A DNA stretch of 64,000 nucleotides from Pseudomonas sp. CCC3.1 (GTDB lineage Bacteria; Pseudomonadota; Gammaproteobacteria; Pseudomonadales; Pseudomonadaceae). The translations under genes were made by a program, and so were the position numbers. The stretch covers positions 1,550,001 through 1,614,000 of the forward strand of contig NZ_CP133778.1 of NCBI RefSeq assembly GCF_034347405.1, in the 5' to 3' direction. The notes under the pieces were generated by a model. That model was not told the DNA's origin and searched no databases. It saw nothing but the letters and a program-made list of their open reading frames with translations. Shown here piece by piece: positions 16,036 to 24,253 of this stretch; within the stretch, counting starts at the first letter, position 1, and each line of letters starts with the position of its first letter.

Positions 16036-16058
16036 TTTAGCGCCAATACCTTTAGCGC
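16036..16058. promoter_or_regulatory. Candidate OhrR site upstream of ohrR
   Basis: Two direct copies of TTTAGCGC, starting 15 bp apart, lie 33-55 bp before the ohrR ATG. The word is shared with the inverted repeat before ohr. Confidence 0.45.
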
Positions 16059-16226
16059 ACAATGTAGTTTTCGGGAGCTGGATCGCGTCATGACGTGCTG
16101 AAAAAGGCCCGTCGATTCGCCTCAGAGCCATGAAATATTTGTTAATTGTCGCGAACCGATCCGGCACCGACCATGGGCGCGAGTCAACACCAATTACGCT
16201 ATTTCAGCACGAGGAAAACGGGTTCC

Positions 16227-16751
16227 ATGCATCAGAAAAAACCTTCAGCGCAGCACACCGCATTTCACCGGCTGCGCCGCCTCAGCCTGCGCACGGCGGG
16301 TGCTGTCGCCATCACGCTCGTGACGTTGGGGGGCGCACACGCGGCCACGTCCGGCACCCAAACCATCAAGGCCTACAAGCTGTGCACCGGCGCGGACAAC
16401 GACTCGCATGTACTGCAAGGGACCATCGACCAGACCGTGCGCAACGACGTGACCGCCATTCACTTCAAGCAAACCCCGGCGCACGCCTCTTATGGTTGGC
16501 ATAACGACCCGGAGCCGCAGTACGTCATGACGCTGTCCGGTACGTTAGCCTTCGAGACACGCACGGGAGAGAAATTCACCCTGCATCCGGGCGAAGTGCT
16601 GGTCGCCGAAGACAACACCGGCTCAGGTCATCGCTGGAACCTGATCGACGATCAACCTTGGCGCCGTGGGTACGTCGTGCTCAAGCCGGGTGCTGTGGAT
16701 TCGTTCATCCCCAACGATCCAGTAGCCGCCAACGTATGTAAAACCCTCTAG
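16227..16751 (+). CDS. Exported cupin-domain protein
   Basis: A 174-residue protein with a long basic N-terminus and hydrophobic signal segment (LRTAGAVAITLVTLGGAHA, cleavage after residue about 43), then a single cupin barrel. Cupin motif 1 is partly seen in HASYGWHNDPEPQYVMTLSGTLAFET, and motif 2 in LHPGEVLVAEDNTGSGHRW with a metal-ligand His. Periplasmic location is expected. The ATG at 16227 has a GAGGAAA ribosome site 9 bp upstream; an earlier TTG at 16146 would put a polar stretch before the signal. Its stop is one base from the stop of the convergent HxlR gene. The substrate is unknown. Confidence 0.7.
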   Translation: MHQKKPSAQHTAFHRLRRLSLRTAGAVAITLVTLGGAHAATSGTQTIKAYKLCTGADNDSHVLQGTIDQTVRNDVTAIHFKQTPAHASYGWHNDPEPQYVMTLSGTLAFETRTGEKFTLHPGEVLVAEDNTGSGHRWNLIDDQPWRRGYVVLKPGAVDSFIPNDPVAANVCKTL

Positions 16752-16752
16752 T

Positions 16753-17256
16753 TCAACTGTGCTCAGGCCGCTTGGCAGCAAGCTGCGCCAAGCGCTCTTG
16801 CATGCCGGTGCTCGCAGCGGGCCCGGCCTTGACGCGGCAACGCTCAAGTGCCACAGCACTCCCGTCGACAGCGTCCATCGTCACCACCTCAATCGGGTGT
16901 TGGGTCTGCGTATCGACGATCTGCAGGCTTTCTCCCTCGGGCGTGTAATGGCGGTTGCCCCACGTGATGAACGCCATGATCACGATTTTGAAATCCTCTC
17001 CCACCGGCGTAGGCACGTATTCATAGCGCGGTGGACGTTCGCTATAGGCTCTACGCTCCAACAACCCTTCTTCGACCAAGGTGTTGAGCCTGCGTGTGAG
17101 CATGTTCGGGGCGATTCCCAGGCTCTGGGAAAACTCATCAAAACGCCTCAAGCCTTGAAGCGCATCGCGCATGATCAAAATGCTCCACCACTCTCCGACT
17201 TTTTCCAGTCCTCGAGCAATCGGGCACTCAGCGTTTGTCAGCGATTTGCGTTGCAT
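16753..17256 (-). CDS. HxlR-family transcriptional regulator
   Basis: A 167-residue protein with the HxlR winged helix: CPIARGLEKVGEWWSILIMRDALQGLRRFDEFSQSLGIAPNMLTRRLNTLVEEGLLERR. The cysteine in AECPIARGL is in the position used by several HxlR proteins to sense aldehydes or oxidants. The C-terminal extension of about 50 residues is longer than the minimal family. It is divergent from the fabF-type gene at 17369, whose promoter shares the 112-bp gap, and convergent with the cupin gene. Confidence 0.85.
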   Translation of the reverse strand: MQRKSLTNAECPIARGLEKVGEWWSILIMRDALQGLRRFDEFSQSLGIAPNMLTRRLNTLVEEGLLERRAYSERPPRYEYVPTPVGEDFKIVIMAFITWGNRHYTPEGESLQIVDTQTQHPIEVVTMDAVDGSAVALERCRVKAGPAASTGMQERLAQLAAKRPEHS

Positions 17257-17368
17257 TGCGGTTCCTCTGTGCCGTGGTGTCGAAAAGATTCGCTCACCCG
17301 TGTTACTTTCATAATGATAGTTACGTCTCTGTACTGCTACCAGGCAAAATTTATGGAGTTAAGCCATC

Positions 17369-18637
17369 GTGAATAAACGCATTGTTGTGACGGGCATGGG
17401 CGCCGTAACCCCGCTGGGCTGTGGTGTAGAACAGACCTGGAAACGTTTGTTGGCCGGGCAGTCCGGGATCCGCAGGCTACCAGAGTCACTGGTCGGTGAT
17501 TTGGCGGTCAGTATTGGTGGTCAGGTTCTTGATCGCAATCAAGACCCCGAAGCGGGGTTTGAGCCGGACACGTTAATCCCCGCCAAAGAGCAACGTAAGA
17601 TGGACCGCTTCATTTTGTTTGCCCTGGCAGCGGCTAAAGAGGCGCTGGAGCAGGCGGGTTGGGCGCCGCAAACCGCCTCGCAGCAAGAGCGAACGGCGAC
17701 GATTATCGCCTCCGGTGTTGGCGGATTTCCAGCGATTGCCGAAGCCGTGCGCACTGCCGACAGCAAGGGGCCACGGCGCTTGTCTCCCTTCACTATTCCC
17801 TCGTTCCTCAGCAACATGGCGGCCGGGCATGTGTCGATACTGCATCAGCTCAAAGGCCCGCTCGGGGCGCCGGTCACGGCCTGCGCCGCCGGGGTACAAG
17901 CCATTGGCGATGCGGCCCGAATGATTCGTGCGGGCGAAATTGACGTGGCGGTCTGCGGCGGAGCTGAGGCGTGCATTCATCGGGTGAGTCTGGGTGGTTT
18001 TGCGGCTGCGCGTGCGCTGTCGCACAGCTACAACGAAACCCCTGAGCGGGCGTCGCGTCCATTCGATCAAGGCCGTGACGGCTTTGTCATGGGCGAGGGC
18101 GCAGGTTTACTGGTGATCGAAGAACTGGAGCATGCCTTGGCCCGAGGCGCCAAACCCATCGCCGAACTGGTGGGTTACGGCACCAGCGCCGACGCCTACC
18201 ACATGACTGCTGGCCCTGAAGATGGCCAGGGTGCGCGTAGAGCGATGGAGCAGGCGATCAAACAGGCGGGGATCAGCGCCGCGCAGATCCAACATATCAA
18301 CGCCCATGCAACGTCCACCCCGGTGGGCGACAAGGGCGAATTGGCCGCGATCACAACGGTGTTTGGTGCGGATTCGACTGTTGCGATCAGCGCCACCAAA
18401 TCGGCCACCGGGCATTTGCTGGGCGCAGCAGGCGGCATTGAGGCCATCTTTACCATCCTTGCCTTGCGTGACCAGATTGCCCCGGCAACGTTGAACCTGG
18501 AGACCCCGGATCAAGCCGCCGCCGGGTTCAACCTGATTCGCGGGCAGGCAGAAAAACGGGCGATTGAATACGCGATATCAAACGGGTTCGGATTTGGCGG
18601 GGTCAATGCGAGCGTGCTGTTCAAACGATGGGATTGA
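17369..18637 (+). CDS. Beta-ketoacyl-ACP synthase II (second FabF-type enzyme)
   Basis: A 422-residue condensing enzyme of fatty-acid elongation. The catalytic triad is present: C172 in VTACAAGVQAIGDA, H313 in NAHATSTPVGD and H349 in KSATGHLLGAAGG. It is not next to fabD, fabG or acpP, so it is a stand-alone copy like the FabF2 of other pseudomonads rather than the main housekeeping gene. The divergent HxlR gene suggests condition-dependent expression. Substrate chain length cannot be read from the sequence. Confidence 0.88.
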   Translation: MNKRIVVTGMGAVTPLGCGVEQTWKRLLAGQSGIRRLPESLVGDLAVSIGGQVLDRNQDPEAGFEPDTLIPAKEQRKMDRFILFALAAAKEALEQAGWAPQTASQQERTATIIASGVGGFPAIAEAVRTADSKGPRRLSPFTIPSFLSNMAAGHVSILHQLKGPLGAPVTACAAGVQAIGDAARMIRAGEIDVAVCGGAEACIHRVSLGGFAAARALSHSYNETPERASRPFDQGRDGFVMGEGAGLLVIEELEHALARGAKPIAELVGYGTSADAYHMTAGPEDGQGARRAMEQAIKQAGISAAQIQHINAHATSTPVGDKGELAAITTVFGADSTVAISATKSATGHLLGAAGGIEAIFTILALRDQIAPATLNLETPDQAAAGFNLIRGQAEKRAIEYAISNGFGFGGVNASVLFKRWD

Positions 18638-18649
18638 TCGTGTGCTCAG

Positions 18650-18685
18650 TCCTCACTCATCCGCGCGTTGGTGGGTGAGTGAGGA
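18650..18685. terminator. Long hairpin between convergent genes
   Basis: TCCTCACTCATCC (18650-18662) pairs with GGGTGAGTGAGGA with a single wobble position, around a loop of about ten bases. It lies between the fabF-type stop and the stop of the hypothetical gene on the other strand. There is no T run, so it may act in transcript stability or as a bidirectional end signal. Confidence 0.5.
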
Positions 18686-18708
18686 TGTTGTTCAAGCAGG
18701 TCGCCGGG

Positions 18709-19602
18709 TCAGATCTTGACTTGCCGATCAGCCAGCGTGCCGCGGTTTTTTTTGCGACGGTCGGCGTAGCGCCATTCGTCTCCGGCCTCAAAGCTTTTGA
18801 TACGGTCCAGGACTTCTGAACCCCCCGCGAGGTGCATTTCTTTTTCAAACAGCTCGCGCAGCCCTTTGCGCTGTTGCAAGCGCACCACCGTGGTTTTCAG
18901 GAAGGCTGAATACTCATTGGCGGTCATTTCGAAGGTGTTCTGGATGGCGGCGTCTACAGGTGCGATGTCATGTGCGGCAGGGCGGCTGAAGTCTGTGCAG
19001 GGAATGGGCGCAGACGCCTTGTCACTGCGCAGCAGCGCGTCATACATCGCATAGGCTTCCTCGTAGGTCTGTTTGAACGCCTCATCTTCCAGCAGTTTCA
19101 GTGCTGTTTGATGGTGTCTTTCGGCCCGTTCCAGGATCGACTCAATGTGCTCTTGTTCCTGGCGTTGCAGCGCCAGCATCCGGCCTGTGGCGGTGCTGAC
19201 TTCTTGTTCGCGGTACGCCAGATCGGTCGTCAGATCCTTGACCGGCTCTTCCTCGGGTTCATCCGGGCGCCAGAAAATCTCACCGTACTTGATGTCTTCC
19301 CGGCCCGGGATGGGCGGCGGCAGGGCTTTGGCTTTCGCCTTGGCTTGCGCTGGAGCGGTTTTTGGCACTGACTGCGAGGCACTGCCTTCGTTCTCGCTGG
19401 CTTTTGATACAGACCGCTTCAGCAACCAGACCGTGCCCCAGATGACACTCAACTGGAGCGCGATGAGAGGAGGCCAGAACAGGCTGAAAACGGTCACAGC
19501 CGTCCAGATAAGCCCGATGGGCAGGAGCAACCACTTCGGTCCCAAGTAACGGGCTAAAACTAACGTCAGAATAATTACCAACTGGTACAGCGCAATGGTC
19601 AC
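18709..19602 (-). CDS. Uncharacterised membrane-anchored coiled-coil protein
   Basis: A 297-residue protein I do not recognise. Two or three hydrophobic segments fill the first 60 residues (YQLVIILTLVLARYLGPKWLLLPIGLIWTAVTVFSLF, then PPLIALQLSVIWGTVWLL). A low-complexity linker rich in Ala, Lys and Pro follows (about 68-100), then a charged part (REDIKYGEIFWRPDEPEEEPVKDLTTD) and a long helical, probably coiled-coil region (about 130-180, 225-260). It would be anchored in the inner membrane with a cytoplasmic helical domain. Alone on its strand with a 210-bp upstream gap, it gives no clue from context. Confidence 0.7.
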   Translation of the reverse strand: MTIALYQLVIILTLVLARYLGPKWLLLPIGLIWTAVTVFSLFWPPLIALQLSVIWGTVWLLKRSVSKASENEGSASQSVPKTAPAQAKAKAKALPPPIPGREDIKYGEIFWRPDEPEEEPVKDLTTDLAYREQEVSTATGRMLALQRQEQEHIESILERAERHHQTALKLLEDEAFKQTYEEAYAMYDALLRSDKASAPIPCTDFSRPAAHDIAPVDAAIQNTFEMTANEYSAFLKTTVVRLQQRKGLRELFEKEMHLAGGSEVLDRIKSFEAGDEWRYADRRKKNRGTLADRQVKI

Positions 19603-19812
19603 GTCTTTCCCTCCCTAGATTTAGTCGTTCAACTAAGGGGGCGGATAATCTCAAAGTGCTTTCATTCTGGCTATCCGTTTGTCGCGAAAGCCGACGAATC
19701 TCCGGTCACCATTCAACTGACATGGCCTAGCCATTTATGTGTTTTTTGGCTCTAGGTCATTAGCCATCGCGGCCCTACAGTGAGCCCATCTTTTCTTCTA
19801 TGGTTGACGAAC

Positions 19813-20256
19813 ATGGACTACACGCTTCAACACCTCGAAGACGAAACGGCCTTACACGCCAGTTTTGACTTGATGCGGGTTCTGCGCCCACACCTTTGCG
19901 ACCCCCAAGCCTATGTGGCGCAGCTCTTGCGCCAGTTCCAACAGGGTTACCGCTTGCTGGCGGCCTGGCACGGGCACACCCTGGTCGGGCTGGCGGGCTA
20001 CCGCACGACAGAAAACCTGATCTACGGGCGTTTTGTGTACGTCGATGATCTGGTCGTCAGCCCGCAGCGACAGGGTTCAGGCCTGGGGGCTAAGCTGCTC
20101 AGCGCTGTTCGCGAAGAAGCCGTGCGCCTTGAGTGTGAAAACCTGGTACTGGATACCGGATTACACATGGCGTTGGCGCAGCGCTTCTATTTTCGGCAAG
20201 GGTTACTGGCCCGAGGCATGCACTTCACGCAGACACTTAACGAGAACCGCGCATGA
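19813..20256 (+). CDS. GNAT-family N-acetyltransferase
   Basis: A 147-residue acetyltransferase. The acetyl-CoA binding signature is clear in VDDLVVSPQRQGSGLGAKLLSAVREEA (Q/RxxGxG/A), followed by the beta-strand NLVLDTG and a terminal FYFRQGL. The ATG at 19813 gives a standard length; an upstream GTG (19780) would add eleven residues. The stop overlaps the next start (ATGA), so it is translationally coupled to the flavin reductase gene. The acetyl acceptor is unknown. Confidence 0.82.
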   Translation: MDYTLQHLEDETALHASFDLMRVLRPHLCDPQAYVAQLLRQFQQGYRLLAAWHGHTLVGLAGYRTTENLIYGRFVYVDDLVVSPQRQGSGLGAKLLSAVREEAVRLECENLVLDTGLHMALAQRFYFRQGLLARGMHFTQTLNENRA

Positions 20257-20876
20257 AAACTGCACTGTTGATCAACGCAAGCCCCCACGGCCGTTTTTCC
20301 CATGCCAGTCAGTTGGCTCATGAGCATGTGGCCGCTTTGCGCACGCAGTATCCAGACCTGGAACTGATCAAGCGTGACCTGGGCGAGCACCCTTTGCCCC
20401 CATTGGGCATTGAATACGGGGCTGCTTTAGTCACGCCTACGCCATTTGAAGCGCCGGTGTTCGACGTGTCTGAAACGCTGATTCGCGAACTGGAAGGCTG
20501 CGACATCCTGCTGATTGCCACGCCCATGCACAACTTCACCCTGCCTGCGGCCCTGAAGCTGTGGGTTGACTACGTATTGCGCATCCATCGCACCTTCAGC
20601 TCGGGGCCAGAAGGCAAAATCGGTCTGCTCGCTGATCGCCCGGTCTATGTACTGGTGGGGTCGGGCGGTTTCCATCAGGGGGAGCGGGCGCGCCAACCCG
20701 ATTTTTTAACCGATTACCTGCGCGCGGTGCTCAACACCCTCGGGCTGTTAGATGTCCATTTCGTCTACTTGCAAGGTTTGGCTTTTGGCGAAGACGCCGT
20801 CGAGGCGGCGCTGCTGGAGGCCCGCGAATGTCTCGCGGGTCATCAGATGTCGCGGCTTCAAAGCTCTAGCTTGTAG
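20253..20876 (+). CDS. FMN-dependent NADH:quinone/azo reductase, AzoR type
   Basis: A 207-residue flavodoxin-fold oxidoreductase. It starts with KTALLINASPHGRFSHASQLAHEH, the FMN phosphate loop of AzoR/NQO-like enzymes, with the flavin contact ATPMHNFTLPAALKLWVDYVLR and the loop LVGSGGFHQGE. Such enzymes reduce quinones and azo dyes by two electrons at the expense of NAD(P)H. The 3' end overlaps the 3' end of the convergent response regulator gene by 19 bp. Confidence 0.87.
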   Translation: MKTALLINASPHGRFSHASQLAHEHVAALRTQYPDLELIKRDLGEHPLPPLGIEYGAALVTPTPFEAPVFDVSETLIRELEGCDILLIATPMHNFTLPAALKLWVDYVLRIHRTFSSGPEGKIGLLADRPVYVLVGSGGFHQGERARQPDFLTDYLRAVLNTLGLLDVHFVYLQGLAFGEDAVEAALLEARECLAGHQMSRLQSSSL

Positions 20877-21520
20877 CCGACGCCATACAACGATTGAATC
20901 GGATCTTGCCCTGGACACGCCTGTGCGAGTTTGCGCCGCAGGTTGCGGATGTGACTGTCGACGGTGCGGTCGGTGACCACCCGGTGATCGGAGTACAGCT
21001 TGTCGAGCAATTGGTCGCGTGAGAACACCCGGCCTGGCGCGCGGGCAAAGGTGTTAAGCAGGCGCCACTCAACCGGCGTCAGGTCCAGCGGCACGCCATC
21101 GAAGGCGGCACTGTATTGGGTTTCGTCCACCTGGATGCGTGATTGGGCCACCGCCGCCATCTGTGGGTTGCGGCGCAGGATAGCCTTGACCCTGGCCACC
21201 ATTTCACGCGGGCTGAACGGTTTGCAGATGTAGTCGTCGGCCCCTAGATCAAGCCCTAGCAGTCGATCAACTTCTTCGACCCTGGCAGTGATGATGATGA
21301 TCGGCACTGCGCTGAAGCCTCGCAGCTCTTTGCAGATTTCCAGGCCGTTGCGGCCCGGCAGCATCAGGTCCAGAAGAATCAGCCGCGGCGCGTGAGCACG
21401 CACCCATGGCACCACTTCAAGGCCGTTATCCAGGCAATGGATCGCATAGTCTTCGCGCGACAGATAATCGCGCATCAAGGCGGCCAGTTTGGGCTCGTCT
21501 TCAACAATCAGAATACTCAT
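20858..21520 (-). CDS. OmpR/BaeR-like response regulator
   Basis: A 220-residue response regulator. The receiver domain has the acidic pair in VEDEP, phospho-acceptor D51 (LILLDLMLPG), and K100 (YICKPFSP). The C-terminal OmpR-type winged helix shows LTPVEWRLLNTFARAPGRVFSRDQLLDKLY and TVDSHIRNLRRKL. It lies 3 bp after its kinase gene on the same strand. Sequence style and position next to an RND pump resemble BaeR, which controls multidrug exporters under envelope stress. Confidence 0.9.
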   Translation of the reverse strand: MSILIVEDEPKLAALMRDYLSREDYAIHCLDNGLEVVPWVRAHAPRLILLDLMLPGRNGLEICKELRGFSAVPIIIITARVEEVDRLLGLDLGADDYICKPFSPREMVARVKAILRRNPQMAAVAQSRIQVDETQYSAAFDGVPLDLTPVEWRLLNTFARAPGRVFSRDQLLDKLYSDHRVVTDRTVDSHIRNLRRKLAQACPGQDPIQSLYGVGYKLEL

Positions 21521-21523
21521 GCT

Positions 21524-22909
21524 TCACGCCTTGAGGGGTAAGCGCAGGCACAGCCAGAGGCCGCCCAGCGGAGAGTGATCGGCGGTCAGGCTGCCGCCGT
21601 GGGCGAGGGCGATGCTGTGACAAATCGCCAGCCCCAGGCCCGCGCCGCCGCTGGCCCGGTTACGCGAGGCTTCGCCGCGATAAAAACGCTCGAACAGGCG
21701 CGGCAGTTGCTGCGGGTCAACGCCTGGGCCGGAGTCCATCAGGCTGACACACACGTTCTCGCCGTCGAGTGCGGCACTGATCACCAGCAACCCGCCCGCA
21801 TCGGTGTAGCGCACGGCGTTTTCCAACAGGTTGCTGAACAGCTGTTGCAGGCGTTTGGCGTCCGCGTCCAGTATCAGTGGCTGAGCGGGAAGCTTGAGTT
21901 CAACACGCAACTGCGCGGCGTTGCAGCGCTCTTGATACATCGCCACCGACTCTTCCAATAAGGTATTGAGCACGCATTCGCTCTTGCGGTAGGTCAGCGC
22001 GCCTACATCCGCCAACGACAGTTCATACAGGTCATCGACCAACTTGCTGAGCATCCCGACTTCCCCTTGCAACGACTTCATTGAGGTGTGATCAAGGCTG
22101 CGCACGCCGTCTTCGATGGCTTCCAGTTCGCCGCGCAGGATCGACAACGGGGTGCGCAGTTCGTGGGACACATCGGCCATGAATTCGCGGCGCATTTTTT
22201 CGTTGCGCTCCAGGGTGAAGGCCAGTTGGTTGAAGTCGCGGGCCAATTGGCCCACTTCGTCATTGGACGACACGGCCACGCGGTTGCTGTATTCCCCGGC
22301 GGCCAGTCGGTGAGTGGCGGCGGCTACACGCTTGACCGGGTCGAGCAAGGTGCGGGCGATCCACCAAGCGATCAGCATCGCCAACAGCAACGACAGCACG
22401 CCAACGGCCAGGCTGGTCTGCAATTGATACTGCTGAAAACGCTCGCCTCCGGCTTCGGTCACGCTTTGAAAAGGGGTGACGGCCAGCCAGCCCACAGTTT
22501 TACCGTTGACCTCGATGGGGCGCAGCAACGCGTCGTCGCCGATGGAGGGGTAGCCGGTGACGCGCTTTTTGTTCTGGTCGAGCAAGGCAATCCGAAACAG
22601 CGCACCGGTGAGATCAGACGGCAGCGGATTTTTAAGGTCGTGGGTGCGCACTTCATCTTCAGGTTCGGGGCGCATCACTTCGAACCACCGATCCGGATGG
22701 TTGCGCAAGAACTCCCAACTGCCTTCGCGCTCGTACGCACTGGCCAGGCGCGGCAACACCGGCCCCATGCGCTCCAGCGCCTGCTCGTTGAGGTAGCCCA
22801 GAAAGCCGCGGCCAAAACTCCAGCTGGTGGCCAGGCCCATGCTCAGGATGACCAACAGCACACTGGCAAGGATCGCGATAAACAGCTTGGTGGAGATGCT
22901 CAGCTTCAT
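21524..22909 (-). CDS. BaeS-like sensor histidine kinase
   Basis: A 461-residue membrane kinase. First membrane helix about residues 8-28, a periplasmic sensor loop of some 135 residues, second helix about 166-188, HAMP domain, then HisKA with phospho-acceptor H249 (FMADVSHELRTPLSIL) and an HATPase part with N box (LFSNLLENAVRYT), MDSGPGVD and GGAGLGLAICHSI. The ATG at 22909 gives the MKLSISTKLF start usual for BaeS-like proteins; an ATG at 22942 would add eleven residues. It is divergent from the RND pump genes beginning at 23055, which it probably controls through the adjacent regulator. Confidence 0.9.
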   Translation of the reverse strand: MKLSISTKLFIAILASVLLVILSMGLATSWSFGRGFLGYLNEQALERMGPVLPRLASAYEREGSWEFLRNHPDRWFEVMRPEPEDEVRTHDLKNPLPSDLTGALFRIALLDQNKKRVTGYPSIGDDALLRPIEVNGKTVGWLAVTPFQSVTEAGGERFQQYQLQTSLAVGVLSLLLAMLIAWWIARTLLDPVKRVAAATHRLAAGEYSNRVAVSSNDEVGQLARDFNQLAFTLERNEKMRREFMADVSHELRTPLSILRGELEAIEDGVRSLDHTSMKSLQGEVGMLSKLVDDLYELSLADVGALTYRKSECVLNTLLEESVAMYQERCNAAQLRVELKLPAQPLILDADAKRLQQLFSNLLENAVRYTDAGGLLVISAALDGENVCVSLMDSGPGVDPQQLPRLFERFYRGEASRNRASGGAGLGLAICHSIALAHGGSLTADHSPLGGLWLCLRLPLKA

Positions 22910-23054
22910 GGGCTCGGGTTTGTGAGTGAATGGCCTGATCATTTAGGCCTTCGCAGGCCGAAGATTCAAGACGTAAGGGCAATCTTCAATTTTCCTGCAC
23001 ATTTGCCTTGCACGATGGCGCATGGCTCAAGCCACTCCACTTGCAGAGGCAGAC

Positions 23055-24251
23055 ATGTCGACCAAAATTTTCGCTAAATCCGTGGTGACCGCGGCGGTTG
23101 TCCTTTCCTTACTGGTTCTTTTCGTGTTGAGCGGCTGCTCGGCGGGAGACGCCACGCCCGTGACGGCGCCCCCAAAGGTCACGGTCATGACCGTGCAGCC
23201 GCAGCCCCAAGCGTTGAGCACTGAATTGGCCGGGCGTACCCAAGCGTTTATGGTTGCCGAGATTCGCCCGCAAGTCGGCGGCATTGTTCAGCAGCGGCTA
23301 TTTGTTGAAGGGGCTGAGGTCAAGGCCGGGCAGGCGCTGTATCAAATCGACGCCGCGCCCTACAAGGCGGCACTGGCCGAGGCGCAAGCGACGGCGGCCA
23401 AGGCGCGCGCCACACTCAAATCGGCTCAGTCGACGGCGACGCGTGACGCGGCGCTGGTGAAAATCGACGCCATCAGTCAGCAAGACAACGAAGACGCACA
23501 GGTCAGCCTGCTGACTGCCCAAGCCGATTTGCAAGTGGCGCAGGCCGGGGTGGACACCGCGCGGATCAATCTGGGCTACACCCGCATCAGTTCGCCACTC
23601 AGCGGGCGTATCGAAACCTCGACGGTTACGCCTGGCGCATTGCTGGTCGCGGCGCAAACCACCGCGCTGACCACGGTGCAGCAGTTGGACCCGATCTACG
23701 TCGATGTCACGCAATCCACCACGGAGTTGCTGCGCCTCAAACGCGACTTGGCCAGCGGAGCCTTGCAGGGCAACAGCGAAGGTGAAGCGCCGGTGCTGCT
23801 CACACTTGACGACGGCAGCACGTATAACCATGCGGGCACGCTCAAGTTCAGCGGTGTCACCGTCACCGAAGGCACCGGCACCGTGACCCTGCGCGCCGTG
23901 TTCGCGAACCCCGAGCACCTGTTATTGCCGGGCATGTATGTACGCGCTGTGCTGGACCTGGCCGTTGACGATAAAGCCATCCTGATCCCGCAAAAAGCCG
24001 TGACCCGCAGTGCCAGTGGCGTGACCTCGGTGCTGGTGGTGGTCGGCGGCAAGGTTGAGCAGCGTGTGCTGACCATCGACCGCGCTGTGGGTAATCAGTG
24101 GTGGGTGACGGCGGGTTTGAACGCCGGTGATCAGGTGATTATCGAAGGCGGGCAGAAAGTCCGGGTCGGTGCCGAGGTGCTGGCGCAGAACAGTGACAGC
24201 CGGGCTCTGCCGACGCGTCAATCCACCACTGCAATTGCGCAGGGGAACTGA
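23055..24251 (+). CDS. RND efflux periplasmic adaptor (membrane fusion lipoprotein)
   Basis: A 398-residue adaptor of the AcrA/MexA type. It has a lipoprotein signal (VVLSLLVLFVLSGCSAGD, lipid on the Cys), a lipoyl half-motif RPQVGGIVQQRLFVEGAEVKAGQALYQID, a helical hairpin rich in Ala and Gln, the second lipoyl part LGYTRISSPLSGRIETSTVTPGALL, and a C-terminal beta-barrel. The ATG at 23055 follows a GAGG site and gives a clean signal peptide. It links the inner-membrane pump to the outer-membrane channel, both encoded next in the same operon (2-bp gap, then overlap). Confidence 0.92.
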   Translation: MSTKIFAKSVVTAAVVLSLLVLFVLSGCSAGDATPVTAPPKVTVMTVQPQPQALSTELAGRTQAFMVAEIRPQVGGIVQQRLFVEGAEVKAGQALYQIDAAPYKAALAEAQATAAKARATLKSAQSTATRDAALVKIDAISQQDNEDAQVSLLTAQADLQVAQAGVDTARINLGYTRISSPLSGRIETSTVTPGALLVAAQTTALTTVQQLDPIYVDVTQSTTELLRLKRDLASGALQGNSEGEAPVLLTLDDGSTYNHAGTLKFSGVTVTEGTGTVTLRAVFANPEHLLLPGMYVRAVLDLAVDDKAILIPQKAVTRSASGVTSVLVVVGGKVEQRVLTIDRAVGNQWWVTAGLNAGDQVIIEGGQKVRVGAEVLAQNSDSRALPTRQSTTAIAQGN

Positions 24252-24253
24252 GC

